Shown here piece by piece: positions 47,222 to 59,543 of a stretch of 64,000 nucleotides of DNA; within the stretch, counting starts at the first letter, position 1, and every line of letters begins with the position of its first letter. Source of the stretch: Sphagnum compactum (taxonomy: Eukaryota; Bryophyta; Sphagnopsida; Sphagnales); the NCBI GenBank assembly GCA_965153455.1, contig OZ234496.1:13198304-13262303 (forward strand), read 5' to 3'. The notes under the pieces are model-generated. The model was given only the letters and a program-made list of their open reading frames with translations, searched no databases and had not been told where the DNA came from. Made by a program: the position numbers and the translations under genes.

Positions 47222-50200
47222 GTGAGAAATTTAAGATGACGGGTTCGAGAGGTTTTGTTTTTTAAGAATCGAAGGTGATCACCTCCTGAATGCTAATTGG
47301 CCCATATAGACCGCGATCAACACTGATCGAACGGTCTGTAATGCCATACAGCCCACGCCAATTGGCCCATACAGACCGCGATCAACACTGATCGAACGGC
47401 CTGTAATGCCATACAGCCAGTCAGGAGGTGTACATCGGCGATAAATAAAAAACATGCCGCACTCTGTAGAGAAGGACACAATGAAGCGGGGAGTTGGATG
47501 ATCAAGCAAACCCCACCTTCTCTCAGGAACACAAGGTTAACAAATACAGAGGGAAATCATGCAATTGGTGAGAAATTTAAGACGACGGGTTCATGAGGTT
47601 CTATTTTTTAAGAATCGAAGGTGAACACCTCCTGAATGCTAATTGGCCCTTATAGATCGCGATCAACACTGATCGAATGGTCTGTAATGCCATACAGCCC
47701 ACGCCAATTGCCCCTTACAGACCGTGATCAACACTGATCGAACGGTCTGTAATGCCATACAGCCGGTCAGGAGGTGTACATCGACGATAAATAAAAAACA
47801 TGCCACACTCTGTGGAAAAGGACACTAAAGCGGAGAGTTAGATCATCAAGCAAACCCGACCTTCTCTCAGAAACACAAGGTTGACAAATACAGAGGGAAA
47901 TCATACAAACGGTGAGAAATTTAAAATGACGGGTTCATGAGGTTTTATTTTTTAAGAATCGAAGGTGAACACCTCCTGAATGCTAATTGGCCCTTATAGA
48001 TCGCGATCAACACTGATCGAATGGTCTGTAATGCCATACAGCCCACGCCAATTGCCCCTTACAGACCGTGATCAACACTGATCGAACGGTCTGTAATGCC
48101 ATACAGCCGGTCAGGAGGTGTACATCGACGATAAATAAAAAACATGCCACACTCTGTGGAAAAGGACACTAAAGCGGAGAGTTAGATCATCAAGCAAACC
48201 CGACCTTCTCTCAGAAACACAAGGTTGACAAATACAGAGGGAAATCATACAAACGGAAATCATACAAACGATGAGAAATTTAAGATGACGGGTTCATGAG
48301 GTTTTATTTTTTAAGAATCGAAGGTGAACACCTCCTGAATGCTAATTGGCCCATACAGACCGCGATCAACACTGATCGAATGGTCTGTAATGCCATACAG
48401 CCCACGCCAATTGGCCCTTACAGACCGCGATCAACACTGATCGAACGGTCTGTAATGCCATACAGCCGGTCAAGAGGTGTACATCGACGATAAATAAAAA
48501 ACATGCCACACTCTGTGGAAAAGGACACTAAAGCGGAGAGTTAGATCATTAAGCAAACCCGACCTTCTCTCAAAAACACAAGGCTGACAAATACAGAGGG
48601 AAATCATACAAACGGTGAGAATTTTAAGATGACAGGTTCATGAGGTTCTATTTTTTGAGAATCGAAGGTGAACACCTCCTGAACGCTAATTGGCCCGTAC
48701 AGACCGCGAATGATTTGTAATGCCATACAGCCCACGCCAATTGGCCCGTACAGACCGCGATCATCACTGATCGAGCGGTCTGTAATGCCATACAGCCGGT
48801 CAGGAGGTGTGCATTTGCGATAAATAAAAAACATGCCACACTTTACAGAAAAGGACACACTAAAAAAGGGGAGAGTTGGATGATCAAGCAAACGTGACCT
48901 TCCCTCAAGAACACAAGGTTGACAAATACGGAGGGGAACCATACAAATGGTGAGAAATTTAAGGTGACGGGTTCATGAGGTTCCATTTTTTAAGAATCGA
49001 AGGTGAACACCTCCTGAACGCTAATTGGCCCGTACAGACCCCGAACGGTCTGCAATGCCATACAGCCCACGCCAATTGGCCCGTACAGACCGCGATCATC
49101 ACTGATCGAGTGGTCTGTAATGCCATATAGCCGGTCAGGAGGTGTGCATCCGCGATAAATAAAAAACATGCCACACTTTGCAGAAAAGGACACTAAAAAG
49201 GGGAGAGTTGGATGATCAAGCAAACGCGACCTTCCCTCAAGAACACAAGGTTGACAAATACGGAGGGGAACCATACAAACGGTGAGAAATTTAAGGTGAC
49301 GGGTTCATGAGGTTCCATTTTTTAAGAATCGAAGGTGAACACCTCCTGAACGCTAATTGGCCCGTACAGACTGCGAACGATCTACAATGCCATACAGCCC
49401 TCGCCAATTGGCCCGTACAGACCGCGATCATCACTGATCGAGCGGTCTGTAATGCCATACAGCCGGTCAGGAGGTGTGCATCCGCGATAAATAGAAAACA
49501 TGCCACACTTTACAGAAAAGGACACACTAAAAAGGGGAGAGTTGGATGATCAAGCAAACCCGACCTTCCCTCAAGAACACAAGGTTGACAAATACGGAGG
49601 GGAACCATACAAACGGTGAAAAATTTAAGGTGACGGGTTCATGAGGTTCCATTTTTTAAGAATCGAAGGTGAACACCTCCTGAACGCTAATTGGCCCGTA
49701 TAGACCGCGAACGGTCTGCAATGCCATACAGCCCACGCCAATTGGCCCGTATAGACGGCGATCATCACTGATCGAGCGGTCTGTAATGCCATACAGTTGG
49801 TCAGGAGGTGTGCATCCGCGATAAATAGAAAACATGCCACACTTTACAGAAAAGGACACACTAAAAAGGGGAGAGTTGGATGATCAAGCAAACCCGACCT
49901 TCCCTCAAGAACACAGGGTTGACAAATACGGAGGGGAACCATACAAACGGTGAGAAATTTAAGGTGACGGGTTCATGAGGTTCCATTTTTTAAGACTCGA
50001 AGGTGAACACCTCCTGAACGCTAATTGGCCCGTATAGACCGCGAACGGTCTGCAATGCCATACAGCCCACGCCAATTGGCCTGTTCAGATCGCGATCATC
50101 ACTGATCGAGCGGTCTGTAATGCCATATAGCCGGTCAGGAGGTGTGCATCCGCGATAAATAAAAAACATGCCACACTTTACAGAAAAGGACACACTAAAA

Positions 50201-50267
50201 AGGGGAGAGTTGGATGATCAAGCAAACCCGACCTTCCCTCAAGAACACAGGGTTGACAAATACGGAG
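47222..50267. repeat. Nine-unit ~332-359-bp tandem array with internal inverted repeats
   Basis: Units begin GTGAGAAATTTAA at 47222, 47568, 47912, 48271, 48615, 48950, 49282, 49616 and 49950. Spacing is about 344-359 bp in the first part and 332-335 bp in the last. Each unit contains ACACCTCCTGA and its exact complement TCAGGAGGTGT about 140 bp apart, enclosing two related half-units of about 65-75 bp (ATTGGCCCRTACAGACCGCG, ATGCCATACAGCC). The half-unit itself holds an imperfect palindrome (GACCGCGATCA / TGATCGAGCGGTC). One half-unit has lost the ATCA-TGATC portion in units 5-9. Short ORFs here are repetitions of the array and are not taken as genes. Confidence 0.95.
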
Positions 50268-50872
50268 GTCACATACTAGGCACTGCCGGAGAAGCTTTGG
50301 GATCATCAAATGCCCAACCCTACTTCTCCTCACGGGTTCGAATGGGTCCTTGGACAACAGAGGAGGAAGAAGAAGTGCAGGCCAGATTCACTCTTATAAT
50401 AATACTTCACTGTAGCTTCACCTTGGTCTCTGTTTTCACATAATCCTGGTGAGGCCACCTTCACCAGTGTCGCCAGAGACTTTCAACAAAGTTATAGGTA
50501 GTACTGAAGAAGTCCCGAAAAGAGGGAGGGCAGAAACAACTCACATTTCCCCTAAAACCTCAAGCTCATCTTGATATCTCGCTGGCTGCTGTCCTCCTTC
50601 GACTACCAGCCAGTTCAACTATTTGAAACGAGCTAATAAAGCCAGCACATCTACTTTCGTCAACTGCTAAATTTGAACTTGAGCAATCAATGTTCTACAG
50701 GTCAAGATGCCTTACAAATGCATTTCTCCAATGCAACCACAAGTGGGAAGCATTGCTCACGTACACCCTCGACACTATTCAGACTTCTCTCAGCTCCACA
50801 AACATATGGTAGCAGCTGACAAGAAACTCAAAAGAAATCAAACAGCTAGATGGGAATGTTGTACCATCCTAC
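50268..50872. other. Expected position of last p24 exon, not found
   Basis: This sequence lies between the tandem array and p24 exon 3. A final exon with a transmembrane helix and a di-lysine-type tail would be expected downstream on the minus strand, but I cannot find one. Nothing else was recognised. Confidence 0.4.
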
Positions 50873-52189
50873 CTGTCTCTCAAGTAGAGCATCTCCTTAT
50901 GTATTGACCCCACAGCCTCCTCCAACTGCCTGGGCTGAAGCTCCATTCCCTGCACTCAAATTGAAAGCCCAAAAGCAAATTACCTTGAGCTGACATGATT
51001 GAGGAGCAAATGACACCCTCGCTTGCTCGTTTTGACTTTTCTAGCAGAACAGGCACTTGGACAATGAAAACTGCCATGCAAACAAAGAAGAGAACACTAG
51101 AATGATACTATTGATTTGAAAAGAAAAACTTGCACGGCTATAATTACAGGCCACACATCTAGCTTCTCTTTCTTGGCGATGGATACCCAATCTTTTGCCC
51201 CAACGCCTGTCTTCCAGTCAAGTGCAAGATTGAGATGGACATTCGGGTGTGCACTCTGCAACCAGAAGCAGGCCACATACTTTCCTGACTCCTTCGATGT
51301 GAATGCAAACTGTCCTGAATGCACATTCTCCAGAGGATGCAACTGCTTTCCGCGTGGTGATGTCACCTGCAATACTAAATCCAATTCGGCCATGCAGCCC
51401 AAGATTGGCCAGTATCTGGAAAAGGCTGCCACTGTAATGACCATGCTAACACCTACCATCAGACAATATCAGCTCAAAACTAAAGAATCCAGGACAGATC
51501 TCTTAGGTTAGTAAGTCTATTCCGAAGGAAGACAATCCGATCATTGATCCTTCAGCAAGGTCTTTAGCTCCAGTGAAACGAAGCTGACGTTTCCAAGCTC
51601 TGTCTGAAGAACAAACCATGACACACAATACACAGAATGCGGACTCAATCGATCCATACAACTTTGAGATTCACAAGGCTCAGGTCCAGTGGCTACAGAA
51701 AATACCATCCACGTCCCTCCAAGAGCCAGCGAGAGTAAGAACTACCTTCCCAGGGTCTCACAAATCCTGCTAAAACTGGTAAATAAATAATTGCAGGAGC
51801 TCAAGTGGCAATGACCGCTTCGATCGCAGCACCGACCACAACACCGATCGCTCTCATTTACAAGGGGGAAAAAAAGAAGCCACAACACAAACACATAGAC
51901 AGAGACCCGAAAAAAAAAGACGGAAAACAAGCAATGCGAGAGAGACAGAGAGAATGCGAACCTTAGCGGTTGCACTAAGGCCTAAACCTGGGAAGTGGAG
52001 ACAACCTTGTAATCACCGACGACGAGAACATCACTCAGAATCTCCTCCGCAATGCAATGCACTTGGTGGTCCTGCCAGTCACCTCCAACTGCAATCCTTC
52101 CACTACAGGCCAGGCTTGCACAGCAGCAGCAACAGCAAAAGCAGCAGCAGCAGGAGTGGACTTGCAGACAACAAGAGCTTGGCATCCAT
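50873..52189 (-). pseudogene. p24-delta (EMP24/GOLD) cargo-receptor gene, frameshifted and lacking last exon
   Basis: p24 proteins are type I membrane receptors cycling between ER and Golgi in COPI/COPII vesicles. Exon 1 (52189-51988) starts MDAKLLLSASP and a poly-Leu signal peptide. The luminal start (EGLQLEVTGRTTKCI) is in a second frame, and AEEILSDVLVVGDYKVVSTSQ in a third, because of a short indel and a 5-bp ATTGC duplication. Exon 2 (51366-51157) is intact GOLD domain: VTSPRGKQLHPLENVHSGQF, YVACFWLQ, LALDWKTGVGAKDWVSIAKK. Exon 3 (50949-50873) gives GMELQPRQLEEAVGSIHKEM then LYLRDR, the coiled coil. GT-AG sites are good. The transmembrane exon is missing. An ATG at 52185 keeps one open frame into exon 1's end but would give a Cys-rich, unlikely signal peptide. 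The indels could be real or assembly errors. Confidence 0.85.
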
Positions 52190-52409
52190 GACAGGATCTG
52201 GCGCGAGGAAGGATGCCGACAGTTGCTTTACTAATACGATCAGGTTGTACACTAAAAACTCCCTGAGCATCTACAACTAAATACAACATAATACTCCTGG
52301 AGATGAGAAGGCAAACCTTGAGGAAGCCCCGCAGCAGCACACGCCATGATCATAGATCGTCCACACTCACCGATGCGATCCAAAAACCTAAAAAAACACT
52401 CATTCCTGC

Positions 52410-52700
52410 TGCTGCTCTTCTCTCTCTCTCTCTCTCTTTCGATGATACTTACTACACAGCTTCAAAAGGGGCTCTTGAAGGCGGCACCACGGGAACCAAA
52501 ACGACCGTCGTCAATCCAGTGCCATGAAGAGAGAGAGAGAGAGAGGGCGAGCAACCGAGCGTCCGAGGCGAGCTCCCTTTGCGAGCGAGCAATCGAGCAT
52601 CCGAGGCGAGCTCCCTTTGCGAGCGACCGAGCGTCTGAGGCGAGCTCCCTCTGCGAGCGAGCGAGAGAGGGAGGAGCGAGAAGGCGAGAAGCAAGAACGG
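52410..52700. repeat. CT microsatellite and 35-38-bp GC-rich minisatellite upstream of p24
   Basis: A CT run at about 52,417-52,439 and a GA run at about 52,528-52,545 flank the p24 leader side. At about 52,548-52,668 a GC-rich unit (GAGCRTCYGAGGCGAGCTCC) is present three times with 34-38-bp spacing. The open frames on both strands across this stretch are repeat artefacts. Confidence 0.85.
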
Positions 52701-52836
52701 CCATTTGCTGCCTGCCGGTAAAACTCACACACGTTGGTGGCAGGCAAGGCCACCTTCAGTTAAGCTAACGGACCTACTACCATTCCAGTCCAGTTAACAA
52801 TTAACTAGTTGCAAATGGAATCATGTACCTTTATGT

Positions 52837-53225
52837 GGCCACAGTGAACGAGCACCCACCAGCGCACCATCCACTGGATGCCCGTTATATACTCAGTTGT
52901 GGATGAACCTCAAACTGGGTTAACGTTTGGTTTCACCTCGGTAACCAATTGTGTAGGAAATAGCTCTCATACATAGGTAGGTAGGTAGGTAGGAAAATAG
53001 GTAATTACTAGTTGAGTAGATGGTTCATACATGGGAAAGGGCTGTTTTTACTACCTACCTAATAACAACCTGCTTGTGGGTTGTTAGTAGGTAGGTAGAA
53101 AAAAAAGGGCAACTGAGCTAACTACCATGGTTAGCTATGGAACTGGAGCCCAACAGAAAACTGTTTCTTGAACACTTATCATTCATCCGTCATGCTGCAT
53201 TGGTAGTTGCTGGTTCACTGTGGCC
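52837..53225. mobile_element. 389-bp MITE with GGCCACAGTGAAC termini
   Basis: The left end GGCCACAGTGAACGAGCA and the inverted right end GGCCACAGTGAACCAGCA match almost perfectly. Flanks CCTTTATGT (52828-52836) and CCTTAATGT (53226-53234) form a 9-bp target duplication with one mismatch, which fits Mutator-like (MULE) MITEs; an 8-bp reading would fit hAT. A run of AGGT repeats lies inside (about 52,976-52,993). Related partial copies are at 11.5-11.7 kb and, inverted, at 44.53-44.63 kb. Confidence 0.78.
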
Positions 53226-53234
53226 CCTTAATGT

Positions 53235-55660
53235 ACCTTACTATCTTACTACTTACCCCCCAGCGAAAGTTACTAAACGAGGTACTAACTGAACCAGGAC
53301 TCTTGACGGGTGCCGGTCAGCAGGTGATGAGCAGAGGCGGGAAACTTGAAACCCGTTAACTTCCCCCATCCGCGGCCGTGCCTTCGCCCGTGCGGCCCAT
53401 TTCTGGGCGCATTGACCGATGGACCTGCTTTGTCCGACCGGCATGGCAACAAATTTGTCCCCATTTGGGCCCACCACACAGGAGCTGACACGTCATTATT
53501 TGGCCTCTCGAATTAGCCATTTGTAGCTGACCTTTTTAGTTGTACGTTCAATTTTATCGCCCAATGAGAACGCGCCAAGAAGTTGTGCGCCTCCAGATCG
53601 AGGAGTCCACCAGACTGGCACCAATGAGAAGGCGGCACCTGGGTTTGAACAAATGGGCTTTTTTTAGGTCGTTGGGTTTCTATCTCCCTTGCTGGCTGTG
53701 TGTGAAAAGGGATTCAAATAGTTTCGCATTCAATTTGGGTAGGTAAGTGTGCCCTGGAATGGGCACGCAATTGACTCGACGGAAAAGTGCGGGGTATCCT
53801 GGGATTTCATGGCCTAGGGGAAAAAATCATTTTTAAGGGTGAGGGCCAATCAACCTGCGCCAAATCAGCAAAAAAGACCCCCCTTTGGCGCCATCTTAGA
53901 TGGGAGGTTGCCCATTCGAAAGGTGTAAAAGGCTGAAAAATCAAAAGCCTGCGAAAAAGTAAACAAATACTTACGAGTTCGCACATAGGGAACACTGAGA
54001 TGATGAGGGCAAATTTTTTTGAACTGATGGACTGGGGTTAATTATGAACTGCCACTTTAGTTAGTTTTATTGGCATCACTTTTGGCCATCTCCCATCATT
54101 TGGCCCCTTTTTTACCCCATTCATGAATAAATTGCCTTTGTTACACTTGCCAATTCTTGAGTAGTGCCATTTTATGGTAAGTTAATGTGAAACGTGTTAA
54201 AATTTGGCATCTAGCAACGTCTAGGGGCTTGGGGGTTGGCAATCAAGCCTTTGCTTCTCATCAAATCTGGGTAGTTGGGTTTCTACTGGGATTTGAAAGC
54301 CCTTCCCCAAAACAAGGCATTTTTTTCGGGATTTTAACACACTGCCCTCAAAAAAGACTTTTTCATTTGGAAGATCAAAGTTGCTCCTTGCCACGACTGA
54401 AAGCTGCCCATGCAGAGCTCATCGAGCTCACATCTGGCAATTACCCATCTTCATGAATGACCTTGCATGGAATTTCTCCAGTGACTAACAAATTCCAGGC
54501 AAGGCCATGGAGGAAATTGGGTCAATGCCAGATGCAAGCCTTGGTCTGCATGAGCCTCAATAGCTTTCTGCTTTGGAGGGAGCAATCTTGATGTCTTAGT
54601 CAAAAATTTGGGCAAGGAAGGAACAGATTCCAGGATTTTGGGCGCATTTTAAATATTTCATTATGGATAGTTCCTGGTGCATTGGGGCAGATCACTGGAC
54701 GAAATGGACTTAGCACGTTGGGCTTGATGAATTGGAAAGAGTGGGAGGGAAATTATTTCTTAGAGCGCGCCCGGTGGTAATAATAGAATGGCACGTTCAC
54801 CATATTTTGGATGAAGTGGTAAATTGTTGCAGTCCCTAAGTTGGATCCGCATTAATTTAGTTTATTTTTACCGTCGTTTGCAAAAAAAAATCGAACAATA
54901 TCTACCTGCCATCCATGGTTGTTCTAGGGTGTTCATCGGATAAAATTATGGTATCCTTACCACTATTTTACCCTTACCCTTGAGTGATGTTTGACATCAA
55001 ACACCTCGCCCCCAGGTTTGTGGGACCCAAATCCTACACATCTTGTAATGCGAGGGCATCTTTTCTTTGAATGTCATATATACCCCTTGCCCTGAGAGTA
55101 CTTTTTTTTCCAATCATACAACCTCTTTACCCTGAGGGTATGAAAAATCATTGTACCCTCCCAACACTCGAATCAACACTGCGCCTTCAATATGCTGAAA
55201 GCCGATAGATGGAGGCTCAAACGGGGGCTGGCACTGGGCGAGCTCTCCCATAATTTGCCTTGCACCACTATAATGCATGATCCCTCCCACTCGTGGCACT
55301 CACCATGTTTGTAAAGGTTAGGAACCCGTCCTTTGAGAAGGCCGTTTCAACCCAACTTTTGGATGTCTAAAATGTGGAAGAGGGAAAAATGTGCAAATGT
55401 TTTCAAACCGCACAAAAGTGAAGCAGTTTCTTTTGCCGTGGATACGAAAACAAAGACTCAATGATTTTGTTTTAAAAAATTAATAGGGACCACTAGGTCT
55501 TCGAGGTCTATATTTAGAAGGATCTGGGATCATGGGGCCCGGGACCCGGGTAAACCTAAACCACCCACACCCGACCGTTATTCGGAGTCTGGTTTTAAAA
55601 CATTTCTATTTGAGCGGTCATGAAGAAGTCAAGTACCCGACCCAGACAAGATTTCCATTT
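53235..55660. other. Gap, no gene recognised
   Basis: Balanced to AT-rich sequence. ORFs such as 54187-54456 and the minus-strand frames at 53.25-53.49 kb lack recognisable motifs. No terminal repeats or RNA genes were seen. Confidence 0.4.
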
Positions 55661-55661
55661 T

Positions 55662-56484
55662 TTTAGAGCAGGAGTATTGTAGGACTCCTGCCCACCAAGG
55701 ATGTTCATTGCTTGATTAAACAGGAAAAAAAATTTGTGCCATATAAAATTTACCCTTTTTTTTTCCTGGGCTTTAATGACCCAACACCCGCTGGTGCACC
55801 AACGACAAATCTCGTTTTAGGGTTCGAGGTGGACAAACTTTTCTCCCAGGGAAATTAAAGAATAGCTCGGAGAAAATGCATAAAACATACTTATTAAATT
55901 GAAAGTCTTTACCATCAAATAGGTATTTAATATGGATTTGTATGGAACAACTTAAGCTGTATCACAAAATTAATCAAGAATTATTTTTTACAGTTTGCTT
56001 TATTGGACCCCTCAAATCTTTGGGATATACATGTGGACCACCCAAGGATTTTTTTTTGTCTGTTCATGTTTTGTGAATACATTTAATAGGGTATAAATAT
56101 TTAATGCTATGTAAGGACGTATTTTGTTTTAGGATCGTAATCATTTGCATTTTTTTAAAGCAAGAGTATTGTAGGACTCCCGCCCACCAAGGATGTTCAT
56201 TGCTTGATTAAACGAGAAAAAAAGTTCCCGCCATATAAAATTTCCCCTTTTTTTTCGTGGGCTTGAATGACCCAACACCCACCGATGCACCAGCCACAAA
56301 TCTCATTTTAGGGTTCAGGGTGGACGAACTTTTCTCCTTGGGAAATTAAAAAATAGCTTGGAGAAAATGGATAAAATATACTTGTCAAATTGAAAATATT
56401 TACCATCAAAGAGGTATTTAATATGAATTTGTATGGAACGACTTAAGCCGTATCACAAAATAAATCAAGAATTATTTTTTACGA
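55662..56484. repeat. ~330-bp direct repeat pair, 492 bp apart
   Basis: The segments 55,662-55,993 and 56,154-56,484 align along their whole length (GAGTATTGTAGGACTCC... to ...TCAAGAATTATTTTTTAC), with moderate divergence and about 160 bp of unique sequence between them. They lack TG...CA ends, so a tandem duplication is preferred over LTRs. Confidence 0.85.
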
Positions 56485-56874
56485 CGACCTACCAATAGCT
56501 AGGGTTGTTTTGCCCAAAGGATCATTATGGCAATGGCGTATGGCATATTTAAAGTATGTGATCGTGTCGAGTCGTGGTTAATTTTAATTAGTAAATATCT
56601 TGGGACATTTTTGGTAAACTGTACTAAAGTTTCACACTTGCACAAAGTTTAATATATCACATATCCTTTTAATTTATAAGTATTAATTGTAACAAAGCTT
56701 TGTTGAGATGGAGGATGAATTAAATGTTTCGCTGCCGTATGGTAATCGAAAAAAAAATAGGGTTATCTGGTGCCTGAAGATAATGCACTTCGTTTCTGAG
56801 CAAAAAACTTGTTGCAGGGGTGCTCCTCAAACTCCTCTTATGCACTCCCTCTAACGTCTATCTCTACTTCTTCC

Positions 56875-56893
56875 CCACACACACACACACACA

Positions 56894-56924
<31 letters not shown>

Positions 56925-56926
56925 CA
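56875..56926. repeat. CA then CT microsatellite
   Basis: (CA)n at about 56,875-56,894 followed by (CT)n at about 56,897-56,925. Confidence 0.95.
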
Positions 56927-57430
56927 AGGGCTGTCCCAATCTGCGAATTTGCGCCAAGACCGCGTCTATACTGGAAACTTTTTTTTCCAGGAAAGAAAAA
57001 ACAGAAGACAGGCAAGAAGGTGGTGCATGTATTCTAGATCATATTCCACCGACCTCATGTGCTGCTGCACCCGGCAAGCAACACTCCCGCATCCAGAAGA
57101 GCTGTTGCTGAGGGCATGAGGAGATTGCAGAAGAAGCTAGGCGGCGGCAACAGCAGCATAATATTACTGGAAGGCTTCCGACAGCTGCAGCAGCACTACC
57201 TAGTTGCTGCAATGTCAACGATCTGGTTGAGAGAGATTGCTGAGAGAGGTAGGAGCTTTGGTTACAAGTCAAGTTGTTTTTTAGCTTTCACAGAAGAGAG
57301 AGACTGAGGACTAGAGGCACGGCTTGTTGCTGTTGTTGTTATGAACGTCCTACGCACGAGATAAAAAGTCGCGAGCGAGCGAGCGGGCATGCTTGATGGA
57401 ATACTATGCTCTCCGCCCCGTCATCCATCC
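56927..57430. other. Possible 5' leader-like sequence, no gene recognised
   Basis: GC-balanced sequence with GCAGCAG-type words and overlapping short ORFs on both strands. Downstream of the CT-rich tract it resembles a plant promoter/leader, but no coding exon follows. Confidence 0.3.
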
Positions 57431-58195
57431 AAACAGAACAAATATATATTTTTAAAAGGAAAAAAACTAGAAAAAAATAAAAACAGAAAAACACTTTAAC
57501 AATTAGAAACTTTTTGTAAACACTTAAACATGAAACAAAAAAGGGAAATACAGTAAAATAATTTTAAAAGAAAATTAAAAAATAGATGACAAAAAATAAG
57601 AAACAAAACAGAGAGCAAAAGAAAGAGAAAAAAAACCACACTTGAAAAAAAAATGAGGTTTGTCTTCTTTTTCCAAACTTCAAACCTGCATCTAATCAAA
57701 CAAAAAATTATTTTTATCATAAAACATATTAGAAAAACTAGAATATTTTTTGGAAAAAAAATTAGAAACTAAATAAATAAACACATAAACACATAAATTT
57801 TTTTTTAAATGAATATAGACAAAATAAGAATAGAAAAAATTAAAACATGAAACCAACATAAACAAAAAAGTAAAACACAAAAACTATAAAAAAGGAATGG
57901 AAACAAATGAACAAGGAAAGGGAAATACAGTAAAATCATTTTTTTTTAAATTATAAAAAAGAAGAAACCAAATAAAGAGTAGGAAATAAGAAAAAATAAA
58001 ACTTATAATAATGAAAAAAAACCTTACTTGAAAAAGAATGAGGTGTGTCTTCTTTCTCCAAACTTCAAACTTGCATCCAAATAAACAAAAATACAAAAGT
58101 GAAAAAGAAACACTTTATTTTTATTTTACAAAATAATAATAAAAACAGAAAACACATAAAAATAAAAAATAAAAAAGATAAAAGTTTTTTTTAAA
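57430..58195. repeat. A-rich tandem duplication, ~375-380 bp units
   Basis: Two diverged copies of an A-rich block. GGGAAATACAGTAAAAT at about 57,543 recurs at about 57,919, and TCTTCTTTYTCCAAACTTCA at about 57,663 recurs at about 58,047. Confidence 0.75.
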
Positions 58196-59019
58196 AACTA
58201 AAACATGAACTAAACATTGTTGAAATAACACACCTGTGCATTAGGCACAAGGTTCAAACTAGTAGAAGATAATATATATATAACGTGTTTTTCAGGTATA
58301 TATGTATTGAGTGAAGTTGGGGTTCAGATAGAGCTTCTTATTCTGAGATATTCTTTGGGTAAGATGTATGGTGATGGTGTTGTTCGAAAGTGACATTTTG
58401 TTCTAAGACACTCTGACTTCTCTCACAATGGTGTTCTTTCTTTCTATCCACTTGTGCTTGTTATGGCTGAAACAGTGGAATCTGCCACTTGCAAGTAACG
58501 TGTTTTTCAGGTATATATTTGATTGGCATTATGAATATACCACCACTTGTAACCCTTTCCAGGGTTTGCATATTGTCTGGTTATGGTTGTTAAGGGGGAC
58601 AATAACATGTATTTTCATGTCTGGTTTCTGATGTGTGCTTTATTCACATGTCTACCCATCAGGACTATCAGGGCTAACTTTGGAACCAACTCATGCATTA
58701 CATGGACTATAAGGTGTATATGTGCCATGAGACCCTCACTTGTACTGGATAATTGTTGGAATAAAATAGATTATTTCCACATGTCAAACCCACATATTGT
58801 AATCTTGAGGGGATTAATTGGACCTTCTTGTTGAATACACATATACATTGTTTTGCTTCATCAAGTGATAAACTATTGTAAGTAAAATTGATATCTTCAA
58901 TTGTCAATTGTATTCTAAATGTTTGTGGAGCAAGCTACTAAAAGTTGGGGATAGATACACTATTTTAGGTGTGGCAAAATAAATTAAGTTATTTTTCACC
59001 TATATCCTAAACCTTATCA
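58196..59019. other. Probable interior of a CACTA derivative
   Basis: No gene. The phrase TAACGTGTTTTTCAGGTATA is present at about 58,280 and again at about 58,496. It leads into the CACTA terminal region at 59.0-59.35 kb and may belong to the same element. Confidence 0.35.
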
Positions 59020-59347
59020 ATGGGATTGTCATTTGTAGGCAGCCCTAATCCTAGACATGCCTACAAAAAATGTGTACCTAGCTTACCAAAAGACCATAGT
59101 TGGCATATTTTGGTTACACATGCAACTATGAGTATATGCATATCAAATATATACGATGATATATCACAAAAATCATCCAAAGGTTGGGATGAAGGTGATC
59201 ATAGTTGCACCATAGTTGCATACACACCCAAAAAGGGGGCAAAAATCCATTGTAGTTGCATAAAAAACTAAAGATAGTTGCATGCGACCGGCAGTTGCAT
59301 CCCAGTTGCAAACATGGTGGTTGCATATGACAGAATTTCTAGTAGTG
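59020..59347. mobile_element. Right terminus of a CACTA element with AGTTGCAT subterminal motifs
   Basis: The segment ends ...AATTTCTAGTAGTG at 59347, the complement of CACTACTAGAAATT. In its last 150 bp the word AGTTGCA(T) or GGTTGCAT occurs about seven times, as expected for a subterminal transposase-binding array. The next bases are GAA, then GAATTATG, identical to the uninterrupted copy at 39335, so this element (family B) inserted into a copy of the family at 38.2 kb (family A) with a plausible GAA target duplication. The left end of B was not found. Confidence 0.75.
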
Positions 59348-59543
59348 GAAGAATTATGACTCGCAAATGGTTTTGAGATCCACTGTGTATCGCAAGAGCA
59401 TGGCACTATATTCTTATTTTGGAAGCAGGGTTTATATTCATTTGGAGTCACTTTGGAAGGCAAAAAAAAATATCTATATCAAAATTTCAAAATTTACAAT
59501 GTAAAAGGGTTTGCAACCCTTGGGTATCTAACACACTAGCTGT

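Noticed and set aside
47222-50267. CRISPR-like array
   Set aside because: Units are ~340 bp and repeat along their whole length, with no short repeat/unique spacer pattern and no cas genes; the genome is a plant's.
48296-50443. Short ORFs on both strands of the tandem array (about 65-110 codons)
   Set aside because: The same peptides recur once per repeat unit with no domain; they are a consequence of the repeat.
52462-52768. Overlapping ORFs on both strands rich in Arg/Glu/Ser
   Set aside because: They are translations of a GC-rich minisatellite and CT/GA runs.
55662-56484. Pair of short LTRs of a retrotransposon
   Set aside because: No TG...CA ends, no primer binding site, and only about 160 bp between copies.
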